45,814 nt of DNA from Eubacterium sp. (GTDB lineage Bacteria; Bacillota; Clostridia; Lachnospirales; Lachnospiraceae), in NCBI GenBank assembly GCA_024697845.1, contig JAILRZ010000147.1:1-45814 (forward strand), written 5' to 3'. The notes under the pieces are model-generated. The model saw nothing but the letters and a program-made list of their open reading frames with translations. It ran no database searches and had not been told where the DNA came from. Below are positions 17,479-26,487 of the stretch, piece after piece. Every line of letters begins with the position of its first letter. Positions within the stretch are counted from its first letter, which is position 1. The position numbers and the translations under genes were made by a program.

Positions 17479-18861
17479 ATGTTATTAGAAAGATACAGTG
17501 GGATGAGTGAAGAAGCTTTGACAACACAGATTAATAAATACGCTGATCGTTGTGTAACCAATTCTTCCATTGATCCTAATTTATATGACACTTATGATGT
17601 AAAGCGCGGTCTTCGTGATCGAATTACAGGAAAAGGCGTTTTAACCGGTTTGACAGAAATCGGTGACGTACATTCCTTTGATATTGTGGATGGGAAATCT
17701 GTTCCTTGTGAAGGCAAGCTTTATTACAGAGGTATTGATATTGAAGACATTGTACAGGGCTTTTTAGAAGAAGATCGGTTTGGCTTTGAAGAAACAACTT
17801 ACCTTCTTCTTTTCGGAGAACTCCCATCACCAAAACGTTTAGAAAACTTTAATCAGGTGTTGGCTCAGTACCGAACCCTTCCGGCAAGTTTTGTTCGTGA
17901 TATCATTATGAAAGCACCGGGACGAGATATGATGAACCTTCTTGCTCGTTGTGTTCTTTCCCTGTATGCCTGGGACGAAAATCCGGATGATACATCTGTT
18001 TCCAATGTTTTACGTCAGAGTTTAAGTCTGATTGCAAGAGTTCCGTTGATGTCTGTATACGGCTATCAGGTACATAAGCACTACCATAATGGCGGAAACC
18101 TTCACATCATTAATCCGGATCTCAACTTATCTACTGCAGAAAACATCTTACGTTTATTAAGACCGGATGGTTCTTATACACATTTAGAAGCAAAACTTCT
18201 GGATTTGGCGTTGGTACTTCATGCGGAACACGGTGGTGGAAACAACTCTACTTTTACGAACCACGTGGTATCTTCTTCCGGTACAGATACCTATTCAGCA
18301 ATTGCTGCTTCTCTTGGTTCCCTGAAAGGTCCAAAGCACGGCGGTGCCAATATTAAGGTGAAGCAGATGTTTGATCATATGAAAGATACTGTGGATGACT
18401 GGAACGATGACGAAGAAATCTGCAATTATCTTCAGGGATTAGTCGACAAGAAATTATTTGATAAATCAGGATTGATTTACGGTATCGGACATGCTGTTTA
18501 TGCGATTTCCGATCCTCGTGCAAAGCTGTTAAAAGGTCTTACTGAAAAGTTAGCAAAGGAAAAAGATCGTATGGATGAATTCCAGCTTTATCAGAATGTG
18601 GAACGTCTTGCCCCTGCTATCATTTCCAAGGGACATCAGCGTAAAAAGGTTGTTAGTGCCAACGTTGACTTTTACAGCGGATTTGTTTATTCCATGCTTG
18701 GCTTACCGGATGCACTCTACACACCAATGTTTGCTTCTGCTCGTATGGCTGGCTGGAGCGCACATCGTATTGAAGAATTAATCAATGCCGGAAAAATCAT
18801 TCGTCCGGCTTACAAGAATGTAGCTAAGAAACAGGACTATATTCCATTAACGGAAAGATAA
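17479..18861 (+). CDS. gltA: Citrate synthase
   Basis: Citrate synthase condenses oxaloacetate and acetyl-CoA to citrate, here probably feeding glutamate synthesis in an anaerobe with a partial TCA cycle (inference). The ORF track starts at a TTG that is part of the ribosome site. The ATG at 17479 with AAAAGGAG upstream is the real start, giving 460 aa. Family signatures are present: substrate-site histidines in HAEHGGGNNSTF (about 250) and GIGHAVY...DPRA (about 334), KGPKHGGANI (about 285), and the catalytic aspartate in NVDFYSGF (about 395). It is the only protein gene clearly on the plus strand. Confidence 0.95.
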   Translation: MLLERYSGMSEEALTTQINKYADRCVTNSSIDPNLYDTYDVKRGLRDRITGKGVLTGLTEIGDVHSFDIVDGKSVPCEGKLYYRGIDIEDIVQGFLEEDRFGFEETTYLLLFGELPSPKRLENFNQVLAQYRTLPASFVRDIIMKAPGRDMMNLLARCVLSLYAWDENPDDTSVSNVLRQSLSLIARVPLMSVYGYQVHKHYHNGGNLHIINPDLNLSTAENILRLLRPDGSYTHLEAKLLDLALVLHAEHGGGNNSTFTNHVVSSSGTDTYSAIAASLGSLKGPKHGGANIKVKQMFDHMKDTVDDWNDDEEICNYLQGLVDKKLFDKSGLIYGIGHAVYAISDPRAKLLKGLTEKLAKEKDRMDEFQLYQNVERLAPAIISKGHQRKKVVSANVDFYSGFVYSMLGLPDALYTPMFASARMAGWSAHRIEELINAGKIIRPAYKNVAKKQDYIPLTER

Positions 18862-18867
18862 GAAAAA

Positions 18868-18896
18868 CCTCGTCGGTTGATCCGACGAGGTTTTTT
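18868..18896. terminator. Terminator after gltA
   Basis: CCTCGTCGG, a 5-nt loop and CCGACGAGG are followed by TTTTTT. The A run before the stem lets it also work for the minus-strand DUF4250 gene that ends at 18916. Confidence 0.92.
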
Positions 18897-18915
18897 GGTA
18901 AATTATACTGTACTT

Positions 18916-19095
18916 TTAAACAAACTGATTCGTTTCTTCATTATACTCATATTGAATCTGTTTTAAAGTTTCTACCACTTCTTCTTTCTTAATTCCTTTT
19001 GCCTTACAAAATTCATCCAGATTAGGATAGTAATCCCGAAGATTTGTATTTACAAGGCTTAATAAAATTACCGGATCTTTTGGTAAACTGCTCAT
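18916..19095 (-). CDS. DUF4250-type small protein (59 aa)
   Basis: This gene is too short for the ORF track. It reads MSSLPKDPVILLSLVNTNLR, then DYYPNLDEFCKAKGIKKEEV, and ends EYNEETNQFV. The pattern LPKDPxILLSxVNTxLRD...YPxLDExC...YxYxxExNQF matches DUF4250 as I remember it; its function is unknown. The start codon overlaps the stop of the 128-aa gene upstream (TAATG), indicating translational coupling. It ends just before the shared terminator at 18868-18896. Confidence 0.85.
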   Translation of the reverse strand: MSSLPKDPVILLSLVNTNLRDYYPNLDEFCKAKGIKKEEVVETLKQIQYEYNEETNQFV

Positions 19096-19481
19096 TACTT
19101 ACCTCCCCAAATTAAATAACCAATGATGATTCCACCGACCATACCAATTAACATATGTACCAGACGCATAATATCCGGTCCCTGTTTCCCGTTTTTTTCG
19201 TCATACTTTTTGGACTTCTTTCGATGAAACCGAATCACATCGACCATCATAAAAATGCTTCCTATAAAGGAAATTGCAAAAGTTATGAGAGCAATCACCA
19301 TTGCTACTCCCTGCGCATTTCCCCGCAGGAAAAACAAAGCCATTACAGAAAGCATTGACACCAAAGCTGATGGTGCTGCAATCATCATCACAACTTTTCC
19401 CCATCCCTGCGGAACATACTGTGTATCCCTGTTTTCCATCATTTTAGATTTTTGAAAACCATAATAGTTCTTCTTTGCCAT
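19095..19481 (-). CDS. Hypothetical membrane protein (128 aa)
   Basis: I do not recognise the family. Three hydrophobic segments are visible, at about 28-50 (KVVMMIAAPSALVSMLSVMALFF), 58-82 (VAMVIALITFAISFIGSIFMMV) and 108-126 (LVHMLIGMVGGIIIGYLIW). A basic stretch (RFHRKKSKKYDEKNGK) connects the second and third. A GGAG-type ribosome site supports the start. It lies between a small-multidrug-export-family gene and the DUF4250 gene, overlapping the latter by one base. Confidence 0.75.
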   Translation of the reverse strand: MAKKNYYGFQKSKMMENRDTQYVPQGWGKVVMMIAAPSALVSMLSVMALFFLRGNAQGVAMVIALITFAISFIGSIFMMVDVIRFHRKKSKKYDEKNGKQGPDIMRLVHMLIGMVGGIIIGYLIWGGK

Positions 19482-19493
19482 TGTTCTTCTCCA

Positions 19494-19973
19494 TTAAATT
19501 CCAAATAATTTCAGGATTCCCGTAACACCGGCTCCCATGATAATTCCTGCAAGGACCACACCTGCCATACAAGCGATTACACTTTTCTTAAAGTCCATAT
19601 CAAGGATGCTGGCAGCCAAGGTACCTGTCCAAGCTCCGGTTCCCGGAAGTGGAATTCCTACAAACAAAAACAATGCGAAATACAATCCGCCACCAGTCTT
19701 TTCCATCAACTTCTGTCCGCCATGTTCTCCTTTCGTCAAACAGAACGTAAAGAATTTTCCAATAATCTTTTTATCTTTTCCCCATACAAGAATTTTTCTT
19801 GCAAAGAAATAGATAAACGGAACCGGAAGCATATTTCCAAGAATTGCTACAAGATAGGTTTGAAATACCGGTAAGTGATAAGTGTTTAAACCAATTGGTG
19901 CAGCTCCACGAATCTCAACGATTGGAACCATAGAAATAAAAAATACAATTATATACTTTACTAATTTTGACAT
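19494..19973 (-). CDS. Small multidrug export family-like membrane protein
   Basis: The 159-aa protein has the layout I associate with PF06695 (Sm_multidrug_ex), a DedA/SNARE-associated-like membrane family whose transport role is poorly supported. Visible signatures are the early MVPIVEIRGAAPIGL and a central re-entrant-like GIPLPGTGAWTGTLAA. Hydrophobic helices are at about 5-23, 35-60, 95-125 and 130-155. The start has GAGGAG just upstream. It is the first gene of a short three-gene operon with a good promoter at 20010-20038. Confidence 0.85.
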   Translation of the reverse strand: MSKLVKYIIVFFISMVPIVEIRGAAPIGLNTYHLPVFQTYLVAILGNMLPVPFIYFFARKILVWGKDKKIIGKFFTFCLTKGEHGGQKLMEKTGGGLYFALFLFVGIPLPGTGAWTGTLAASILDMDFKKSVIACMAGVVLAGIIMGAGVTGILKLFGI

Positions 19974-20009
19974 ATTTTCTCCTCATTTCAAAAAATCATA
20001 ACCTTATAA

Positions 20010-20038
20010 AGTATATCATTGCCCTTAAAAATTCACAA
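20010..20038 (-). promoter_or_regulatory. Promoter of the 159-aa/128-aa/DUF4250 operon
   Basis: On the minus strand TTGTGA (20033-20038) and TATACT (20010-20015) are separated by exactly 17 bp. They lie about 40 bp before the start codon. Confidence 0.65.
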
Positions 20039-20052
20039 CTTCTATTTTCACA

Positions 20053-20080
20053 AAACAAGGGCTCCCTCAGGAGCCCCTTT
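20053..20080 (-). terminator. Terminator of clpB
   Basis: On the minus strand AGGGGCTCC, a short loop and GGAGCCCTT are followed by a T-rich run (TTGTTTTG). It begins just after the clpB stop. Confidence 0.85.
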
Positions 20081-20088
20081 CTGATTCA

Positions 20089-22665
20089 TTATTTTACAAT
20101 CAATTTTCCATCTTCCACATCAAATACAATCGTATCGCCTATATGAACCTTTCCTTCCAGAATCACTCTGGCTGCAAGAGTTTCCACATTTTTCTGAATA
20201 TAACGCTTCAATGGTCTTGCACCGTAGATTGGATCATATCCGTTATCAGCAACATATTTCTTAGCAGCGTCTGTCAACGCAACGGCTAATTCCTTATCTT
20301 CCAGACGTTCGTTTAATTCTTTAATAACCAAATCAACAATTCCGCCAATATTCTCACGGGTTAATGGCTTAAACATAATGATTTCGTCCAGACGATTCAG
20401 GAATTCCGGTCGGAAGTTCATTCGTAATTCTTCCATAACCTGTTGCTCATTTTCTTCCTTAATGTTTCCCTGTTCGTCGATTCCTTCCAATAGGAATGCG
20501 GAACCAAGATTTGAAGTCATAATGAGAATGGTATTCTTAAAATCAACAGTTCTTCCCTGAGAATCCGTAATACGACCGTCATCAAGTACCTGAAGCAACA
20601 CATTGAAAACATCCGGGTGTGCTTTTTCCACTTCGTCAAACAGTACAACAGAGTACGGTTTTCTTCGAACGGCCTCAGTCAACTGTCCTCCTTCATCATA
20701 TCCAACATATCCCGGAGGCGCTCCGATTAATCTGGACACGCTATGCTTTTCCATATACTCACTCATATCAATACGAACCATATTACTTTCGTCGTCAAAA
20801 AGATTTTCAGCTAATGCCTTTGCCAGCTCGGTCTTTCCGACACCGGTTGGTCCCAGGAACAAGAAGGAACCGATTGGTTTTCCAGGATCCTTAATTCCTG
20901 CCTTAGAACGAATAATAGATTCCGTAATCTTTGTAACTGCTTCATCCTGTCCAATGACCCTCTTATGAAGCTGTTCATCCAAATGTAATGTCTTTTCCCT
21001 TTCCGTTTCAGATAGTTTGGAAACCGGAATTCCGGTCCAACGGGAGATGATTCTGGAGATTTCTTCCTCCGTTACTGCTTCCCGGACAAGACTTAAATCC
21101 TTTTCCTTAGTCCGTTGCTCTTCTTCCTCCAGCTGTTTTTCCAACTGTGGTAATTTTCCATACTGCAATTCTGCCGCACGGTTCAAATCATAATCACTCT
21201 GGGCTTTCTCAATTTCTTTCTTAACCGTTTCAACCTGTTCTCGTAATTCGGACAGACGATTTACAGATGTTTTTTCATTTTCCCACTGAGCAACCTTACT
21301 GTTATATTCATCCCGGACTTCTGCCAGTTCTTTCTGCAATTCTTCCAGTCGTTCCTTACTGAGATTATCGGTTTCTTTTTTCAAAGCCGCTTCTTCGATT
21401 TCCATCTGCATCACTTTTCGTCTCAGTTCATCCACTTCTGTCGGCATGGAATCCATTTCTGTTTTAATCAAAGCACATGCTTCATCCACTAGGTCAATGG
21501 CCTTATCCGGCAGGAAACGATCAGTAATATAACGGTCTGACAAAGTTGCCGCACTCACCAATGCACCATCCTGAATTTTTACCCCATGGAATACTTCATA
21601 GCGTTCCTTCAATCCACGAAGAATGGAAATGGTATCTTCCACCGTCGGTTCATTGACAAGTACCGGTTGGAATCTACGTTCCAGAGCCTTGTCTTTTTCA
21701 ATATATTCACGATATTCATCCAATGTTGTTGCACCGATACAATGAAGTTCACCTCGTGCAAGCATTGGTTTTAACATATTTCCGGCATCCATCGCTCCGT
21801 CGGTTTTTCCGGCACCAACAATGGTATGAAGTTCATCAATAAAGAGAATAATTTCTCCATTGCTTCCCTTTACTTCTTCCAATACTGCCTTTAATCGTTC
21901 TTCAAATTCACCTCGATATTTCGCACCGGCAAGCATAGAACCTAAATCAAGGGCAAAGACTTTCTTATCCTTTAGCCCTTCCGGAACATCCCCTCGTACG
22001 ATTCTCTGAGCAAGTCCTTCAACTGCAGCTGTTTTACCAACCCCCGGTTCTCCGATTAATACCGGATTATTTTTAGTCTTTCTGGATAAGATTCGAATCA
22101 CATTTCTGATTTCTGCATCTCGCCCAATCACCGGATCCAGTTTTTGTTCTCTGGCACGCTGTACCAAATCCTGTCCATATTTTGCCAGTGCATCGTAAGT
22201 TCCTTCCGGATTATCCGATGTCACCTTCACATTTCCTCTGACAGATTGCAGTGCTTCCAAAAATCGCTCTCTTGTCATTCCAAATTCTTTCCAAAGTTCT
22301 TTCACTTCTTTATTTGGTTTGTCAATTAACTGAAGAAAGAGATGTTCTACAGAAACATACTCATCTCCCATTCTCTTTGCCTCATCCTCAGCAGAAACCA
22401 ATACGTTATTTAGTGCCTGACTGATAAACTGATTTCCTCCCTGCACCTTTGGACGTTTCTGAATCAATTGCAAAACCCGATTGGAAAAATACTCTGTCTG
22501 AATTTCCATCTTTTCAATTAGTTTTCGAATCAGACTATCGTCTAATGAAATCAAACTGTAAATCAAATGCTCCTGATCTATTTCCTGATTTCCATATTCT
22601 GCAGCAAGTTTTTCACAGTTCTGAATTGCCTCAATGGACTTCTGTGTAAATTTACTAATATTCAT
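20089..22665 (-). CDS. clpB: ATP-dependent disaggregase ClpB
   Basis: ClpB is a hexameric AAA+ chaperone that works with DnaK to extract proteins from aggregates. The ORF track extends into the leader. The ATG at 22665 ([16 protein letters not shown]) with AAGGAGG upstream gives 858 aa, matching E. coli ClpB (857). The N domain, NBD1 ([13 protein letters not shown], about 200), a middle coiled coil (about 410-520), and NBD2 ([12 protein letters not shown], about 604) with [17 protein letters not shown] are all present. The Clp-ATPase C-terminus also fits. A CIRCE operator lies upstream. Confidence 0.97.
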   Translation of the reverse strand: MNISKFTQKSIEAIQNCEKLAAEYGNQEIDQEHLIYSLISLDDSLIRKLIEKMEIQTEYFSNRVLQLIQKRPKVQGGNQFISQALNNVLVSAEDEAKRMGDEYVSVEHLFLQLIDKPNKEVKELWKEFGMTRERFLEALQSVRGNVKVTSDNPEGTYDALAKYGQDLVQRAREQKLDPVIGRDAEIRNVIRILSRKTKNNPVLIGEPGVGKTAAVEGLAQRIVRGDVPEGLKDKKVFALDLGSMLAGAKYRGEFEERLKAVLEEVKGSNGEIILFIDELHTIVGAGKTDGAMDAGNMLKPMLARGELHCIGATTLDEYREYIEKDKALERRFQPVLVNEPTVEDTISILRGLKERYEVFHGVKIQDGALVSAATLSDRYITDRFLPDKAIDLVDEACALIKTEMDSMPTEVDELRRKVMQMEIEEAALKKETDNLSKERLEELQKELAEVRDEYNSKVAQWENEKTSVNRLSELREQVETVKKEIEKAQSDYDLNRAAELQYGKLPQLEKQLEEEEQRTKEKDLSLVREAVTEEEISRIISRWTGIPVSKLSETEREKTLHLDEQLHKRVIGQDEAVTKITESIIRSKAGIKDPGKPIGSFLFLGPTGVGKTELAKALAENLFDDESNMVRIDMSEYMEKHSVSRLIGAPPGYVGYDEGGQLTEAVRRKPYSVVLFDEVEKAHPDVFNVLLQVLDDGRITDSQGRTVDFKNTILIMTSNLGSAFLLEGIDEQGNIKEENEQQVMEELRMNFRPEFLNRLDEIIMFKPLTRENIGGIVDLVIKELNERLEDKELAVALTDAAKKYVADNGYDPIYGARPLKRYIQKNVETLAARVILEGKVHIGDTIVFDVEDGKLIVK

Positions 22666-22721
22666 CACATGGACCTCCTTAATCTTTTTATGTAGCAGCC
22701 TCATCCTCTCCCCCGGAGTCA

Positions 22722-22748
22722 TTAGCACTCTCCGTCATCGACTGCTAA
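22722..22748. promoter_or_regulatory. CIRCE operator of clpB (HrcA site)
   Basis: TTAGCACTC, 9 bp, then GACTGCTAA matches CIRCE (TTAGCACTC-N9-GAGTGCTAA) with a single mismatch in the right arm. It lies 57 bp before the clpB start. Possible -10 sequences just upstream on the minus strand are TACAAT and TATAAA. Heat-shock control through HrcA is expected. Confidence 0.9.
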
Positions 22749-22818
22749 TTCTATTGTACTCTATTTTTTTATAAAATGGAATCTATTATGTAAACAATTT
22801 GTGAATTTTTTTCCTCTT

Positions 22819-22993
22819 CCTATGAATTGCACCCCGGAAGCTCTTTTGGTTCTCCAAGGTGCAGTTTCTTCTTTCATTTCTCCTATGAATTGCACCCCGG
22901 AAGCTCTTTGGGCTCTCCAGGGTGCATTTTCTTCTTTCGTTTCTCCTATGAATTGCACCCTGGAAGCTCTTTGGGCTCTCCAGGGTGCATTTA
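22819..22993. repeat. Three tandem 63-bp repeats, each with a long hairpin
   Basis: Copies begin at 22819, 22882 and 22945 (CCTATGAATTGCACC...). Each holds a 36-nt inverted repeat: TGCACCCTGGA, a 14-nt centre, and TCCAGGGTGCA, at 22828-22863, 22891-22926 and 22954-22989. The third copy is a perfect stem. Changes in copies 1 and 2 are G-U pairs in minus-strand RNA but C-A mismatches in plus-strand RNA. The block lies between the hisC terminator and the clpB promoter region. The period is a multiple of three, which explains the long ORFs across it; I do not call a gene. Confidence 0.9.
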
Positions 22994-23010
22994 ACTTTTG
23001 AAAGAACCAT

Positions 23011-23090
23011 GTGACGCTTGCGCCACATCACGCATGAGCGGATGCGTAAGCATAAATACAGCTCCGCGAACTGCTCATCCTTGCGTAGCC
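23011..23090. repeat. Palindrome-rich intergenic block
   Basis: This stretch is richer in G+C than its surroundings. It holds short inverted repeats: ACGCAT/ATGCGT around GAGCGG, GTGACGC/GCGCCAC, and ATGC/GCAT. It looks like an interspersed intergenic element of this lineage rather than a gene. Confidence 0.5.
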
Positions 23091-23132
23091 TTTTATATTT
23101 CATAGTGGATTTCAAAGACCTTTCCCAAACCT

Positions 23133-23164
23133 AAAAAACAAAGTGCCGCTGCCGACACTTTGTT
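23133..23164 (-). terminator. Terminator of the glmM-vanZ-hisC run
   Basis: On the minus strand AACAAAGTG, a 10-nt loop and CACTTTGTT are followed by a T run (TTTTTT overall). It lies directly after the hisC stop. Confidence 0.9.
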
Positions 23165-23172
23165 GTAATAAT

Positions 23173-24225
23173 TTACAATATTTCAGCTAATGCCTGATAT
23201 AATCTTTCCATTTCCTCATCTGTTCCGATGGTGATTCGCAAATAATTGTTAATTCTTGGTTTATTCCAATATCTTACGTAAATGTCCTTGCTTTTTAGGA
23301 AATCAAAGATTTCTTTTGCCGGCACCGTTTTATGTGTAACAAACAGGAAATTTGTTCTGGACTCTGTTCCTTCAAATCCCATTTCTGCAAGTTTCTTCTT
23401 TGCATTCTCTCTGGTCTTGACAATCTTATCACGAATTTCTCTGAAATATGCATCATCGTTTATTGCTTCCACTCCCGCTAAAATAGCCGGCTGATTCATG
23501 GTATAAGAATTATATGCAAATTTCACATTCTGCATTGCAGTAATCAGTTCTTCGCTTCCAATGGCAAATCCGATTCTTGCTCCAGCCATAGCTCTCGATT
23601 TCGAGAAAGTTCCTGTAACAAGAAGGTTTTCATACTTTGGAAGTAAGTCTCTTGCCGTCACAGTACCAAAATCTGAATAGGCTTCATCAACGATCACAAT
23701 CGAATCCTGATTATTCTGAATAATTTTTTCAATAGATTCAAGTGGCATTTCAATGGCTGTCGGTGCATTTGGATTTGCAAAAATAACACCACCATTTGGA
23801 ATATTGTAATCATCCACATTAATTTCAAACTGCTCATTTACCGGAATCATCTGATATGGAATGCGGAACAACTCTGCCCACACATCATAAAAAGAATATG
23901 TAATATCCGGGAATAAGATTGGCTTCTCTGAATTAAAGAATGTCAGAAATGCCATACCCAAAACATCATCAGAACCAACGCCCACAAAAACCTGCTTTTC
24001 TGAAACACCATAATAATGAGCAATGGCACGAACCAATGGTCCTACATCCGGAGACGGATATAATCTCAATAAATCCGTATTAAAATTATTCATAATTTCA
24101 TCCACTTTGGGGGTTGGTGGATATGGACACTCATTGGTATTGAGCTTTACCATATTTTCTTTATTCGGTTGTTCTCCCGGTGTATATGGAGTCACCTTTC
24201 TGATATATTTTTTCCATTCTCTCAT
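23173..24225 (-). CDS. hisC: Histidinol-phosphate aminotransferase
   Basis: HisC is a PLP enzyme that converts imidazole-acetol phosphate to histidinol phosphate in histidine synthesis. The 350-aa length is typical. Class II fold I motifs are present: KLNTNECPYPP at the N-terminus, NPNAPTA (about 151-157), VDEAYSDFG (179-187), the PLP lysine in TGTFSKSRAMAG (Lys209), and a final arginine region (NYLRITIGT). It lies 5 bp after the vanZ-like gene and away from other his genes, so its role could extend to another aminotransferase activity. Confidence 0.93.
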   Translation of the reverse strand: MREWKKYIRKVTPYTPGEQPNKENMVKLNTNECPYPPTPKVDEIMNNFNTDLLRLYPSPDVGPLVRAIAHYYGVSEKQVFVGVGSDDVLGMAFLTFFNSEKPILFPDITYSFYDVWAELFRIPYQMIPVNEQFEINVDDYNIPNGGVIFANPNAPTAIEMPLESIEKIIQNNQDSIVIVDEAYSDFGTVTARDLLPKYENLLVTGTFSKSRAMAGARIGFAIGSEELITAMQNVKFAYNSYTMNQPAILAGVEAINDDAYFREIRDKIVKTRENAKKKLAEMGFEGTESRTNFLFVTHKTVPAKEIFDFLKSKDIYVRYWNKPRINNYLRITIGTDEEMERLYQALAEIL

Positions 24226-24230
24226 TTTAT

Positions 24231-24791
24231 TTACCTCGTTATGACACTTTTATTCTGTACAGCTGCTTCAAAGTTATTTTTTCTCATCCTTTGATGAGAC
24301 GTAATCAAAAAAATTATAAACAATAACGCCAACAAAAAACCTGTGGAATCTATCACTACATCCCGTACCTGTGGACTTCTTCCATCCACAAACCCCTGAT
24401 GGAATTCGTCGGTTATTGCATAAAGCACACCAAATCCTTCAGAAATCAAGATGTTCTTAATATTTTGATAAATCATTTCAAAGGTGAGTAAGAATCCGCC
24501 AATGAAAAGGCCAAGAATTGCATATTCTCCAAAATGCCCCGTCTTCCGGACAAAAAAACTTACCCGATCAAATAATTCTTCCTGCTGTTTTTCACTAAGA
24601 TTCGAAAAATCCGGTTCAATGATTTCTACGATTTTTTTCGTAATCCCATCGCTTAGGGATGAAGATTCTCTTGCCGTAGCAGCAGAAAAATCAAAAATCG
24701 TAATCATCCACCAAATGCTGAGGCACAACAATATCACTCTTGCCATCCGGATTTTTCTATTGAAATTGGTTTTGTTACTTTTCAACTGCAT
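24231..24791 (-). CDS. VanZ-like family membrane protein
   Basis: This 186-aa protein has the VanZ-like layout: an N-terminal helix (MARVILLCLSIWWMITIF), then RKTGHFGEYAILGLFIGGF, and GVLYAITDEFHQGFVDGRSPQVRDVVIDSTG. The conserved K-x-x-H-F-x-E-Y and DE-x-HQ...GR motifs are clear, and four membrane segments are visible. VanZ relatives are linked to low-level teicoplanin resistance, but most have no known role. The ORF start overlaps glmM by 17 bp. A start at the internal MARVILL is possible but has a weaker ribosome site. Confidence 0.9.
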   Translation of the reverse strand: MQLKSNKTNFNRKIRMARVILLCLSIWWMITIFDFSAATARESSSLSDGITKKIVEIIEPDFSNLSEKQQEELFDRVSFFVRKTGHFGEYAILGLFIGGFLLTFEMIYQNIKNILISEGFGVLYAITDEFHQGFVDGRSPQVRDVVIDSTGFLLALLFIIFLITSHQRMRKNNFEAAVQNKSVITR

Positions 24792-26124
24792 GACCTTTTT
24801 GGCGAATCACTTCAATTACCTGATCGACATAATCTTCCGCTTCGCTTTCTGTTTTTGCCTCAACCATTACTCGGATTACCGGCTCTGTTCCGCTTTCACG
24901 GACAAGAATTCTTCCGTCATTTCCAAGTTTTTCTGATACTTCATCTACTGCCTTCTGTACATCTACATCTGCTCTTGCCTCCGGCTTACTTGCCACTCTG
25001 ATATTTTTCAATACCTGTGGATAAATGGTTACCGGATTAATCAGTTCAGACATTTTCTTCTTGGATGAAAGCATTACTTCCATTAATTTGATTGAAGTCA
25101 AAATACCATCACCGGTCGTTGCATATTTACTGAAAATAATATGTCCGGATTCTTCTCCACCCAAACGGTAGTTATTATTTCTCATACATTCATAAACGTA
25201 CTTATCACCTACATCTGTTTTTTCATATCCGATTCCGACTGCATCAAAGGCTTTGTACAATCCGATATTGGACATGATCGTTGTTACAACAGTGTTGTTA
25301 TCCAACTCACCGTTTTCTTTCATATAAGTTCCGCAAACATACAAAATCAAGTCACCGTTTACAATATGCCCTTCATCGTCAACACAGAAACAACGGTCTG
25401 CATCCCCATCATAGGCGAAACCAATGTCCAAATGGTTTCCGATTACAAACTTCTGTAATTCTTCAATATGTGTAGAACCGCATCCCATATTAATATTTGT
25501 TCCATTTGGTTCTGCATGAATCACATGGGTTTCTGCCCCCAATGCATCAAATACACTTTTTGCAATTGCAGAAGCACTACCATTGGAACAATCCAGTCCC
25601 ACCTTCACATTTCTGAAGGAATGTTTTGCTAATGTCATTAAATATCCCATATAACGATTTCTTCCTGCAAAGTAATCGATTGTTCTTCCGATTTTTTCTC
25701 CCACTGCATATGGAATGCTTTCAAAGTCTGCATCAATATATTCTTCAATCTGATCAATGATTTCCTGTTCCATCTTTTCGCCTTTGCCATTAAGCAATTT
25801 GATTCCATTGTCATAAAATGGATTATGGCTGGCAGAAATCATAATTCCACAATCAAAATCTTCTGTACTTACTACATAAGACACACTTGGCGTGGTGGTA
25901 ACATGAAGCAGATAAACATCTGCACCTGTGGATGTTAATCCGGCAGATAACGCATCTTCAAACATATAACTGCTTCGTCTTGTATCCTTTCCGATTGCTA
26001 CGGAACATTTATGATAACGTCCATAGTACCATCCCAAAAAACGTCCTACCTTAAAGGCATGCATTGCCGTAAGGTTTACGTTTGCTTCTCCTCTAAATCC
26101 GTCTGTTCCAAAATATTTTCCCAT
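24775..26124 (-). CDS. glmM: Phosphoglucosamine mutase
   Basis: GlmM interconverts glucosamine-6-phosphate and glucosamine-1-phosphate for UDP-GlcNAc, the precursor of peptidoglycan. The 449-aa length is standard. Motifs in order are KYFGTDGFRG at the N-terminus, the phosphoserine loop GIMISASHNPFYDNGIK (about residue 100), the metal loop AYDGDADRCF, the sugar loop LGGEESGHI, and the phosphate loop RESGTEPVIRVM. The start follows GGAGGAG. It has its own promoter inside the barstar end region. Confidence 0.97.
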   Translation of the reverse strand: MGKYFGTDGFRGEANVNLTAMHAFKVGRFLGWYYGRYHKCSVAIGKDTRRSSYMFEDALSAGLTSTGADVYLLHVTTTPSVSYVVSTEDFDCGIMISASHNPFYDNGIKLLNGKGEKMEQEIIDQIEEYIDADFESIPYAVGEKIGRTIDYFAGRNRYMGYLMTLAKHSFRNVKVGLDCSNGSASAIAKSVFDALGAETHVIHAEPNGTNINMGCGSTHIEELQKFVIGNHLDIGFAYDGDADRCFCVDDEGHIVNGDLILYVCGTYMKENGELDNNTVVTTIMSNIGLYKAFDAVGIGYEKTDVGDKYVYECMRNNNYRLGGEESGHIIFSKYATTGDGILTSIKLMEVMLSSKKKMSELINPVTIYPQVLKNIRVASKPEARADVDVQKAVDEVSEKLGNDGRILVRESGTEPVIRVMVEAKTESEAEDYVDQVIEVIRQKGHAVEK

Positions 26125-26162
26125 GTTTCTCCTCCATCTCTTGGAATAACTCCATCTTATCT

Positions 26163-26191
26163 ATTATATAATAGTCCGTATGTTTTTACAA
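26163..26191 (-). promoter_or_regulatory. Promoter of glmM
   Basis: On the minus strand TTGTAA (26186-26191) and TATAAT (26163-26168) are 17 bp apart. The -35 overlaps the barstar stop codon. The glmM start is about 40 bp downstream. Confidence 0.7.
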
Positions 26192-26473
26192 ATCCTTTGG
26201 CGGAATTACCGTCCATTCCACAAAGATATTTTCACATTCATTTTCCAAATCAACCAGAACCTGATGTAGCTGATTAAGGTACTTTTCCAATGCTTCGTTT
26301 TCTTTGTGATTGACCTTCACCACAATAGTCATTTCCTCACTTCTGGTGGACATTACATCATAAAATCCATCCAGGTTTTTGCCATAGTATTTTGGAAGTT
26401 CCAGAATCTCTGAAAGCATGGCATGCAACTCTTCCTTTTCTTCAATCTGGGATAAATCCAATCTATATTCCAT
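26186..26473 (-). CDS. Barstar-family ribonuclease inhibitor
   Basis: This 95-aa protein is the likely cytoplasmic inhibitor of the adjacent barnase-like RNase. The barstar core motif is seen at about 25-43 (LELPKYYGKNLDGFYDVMS), matching the helix and loop that plug the barnase active site, with aspartates in the expected region. The ribosome site GAGGAT precedes the ATG, which is 14 bp after the RNase stop. The order toxin then antidote and the tight spacing suggest co-expression. Confidence 0.93.
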   Translation of the reverse strand: MEYRLDLSQIEEKEELHAMLSEILELPKYYGKNLDGFYDVMSTRSEEMTIVVKVNHKENEALEKYLNQLHQVLVDLENECENIFVEWTVIPPKDL

Positions 26474-26487
26474 TTCAATATCCTCAT

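Noticed and set aside
22819-22993. CRISPR array
   Set aside because: The whole 63-bp unit repeats, including the would-be spacers, and the copies differ within the repeats. No cas genes are present.
22786-23115. 109-aa minus-strand ORF and the 66-aa plus-strand ORF across the hairpin repeats
   Set aside because: The 63-bp period is a multiple of three, so frames stay open on both strands. No ribosome site supports a start, and the pairing pattern argues for RNA structure.
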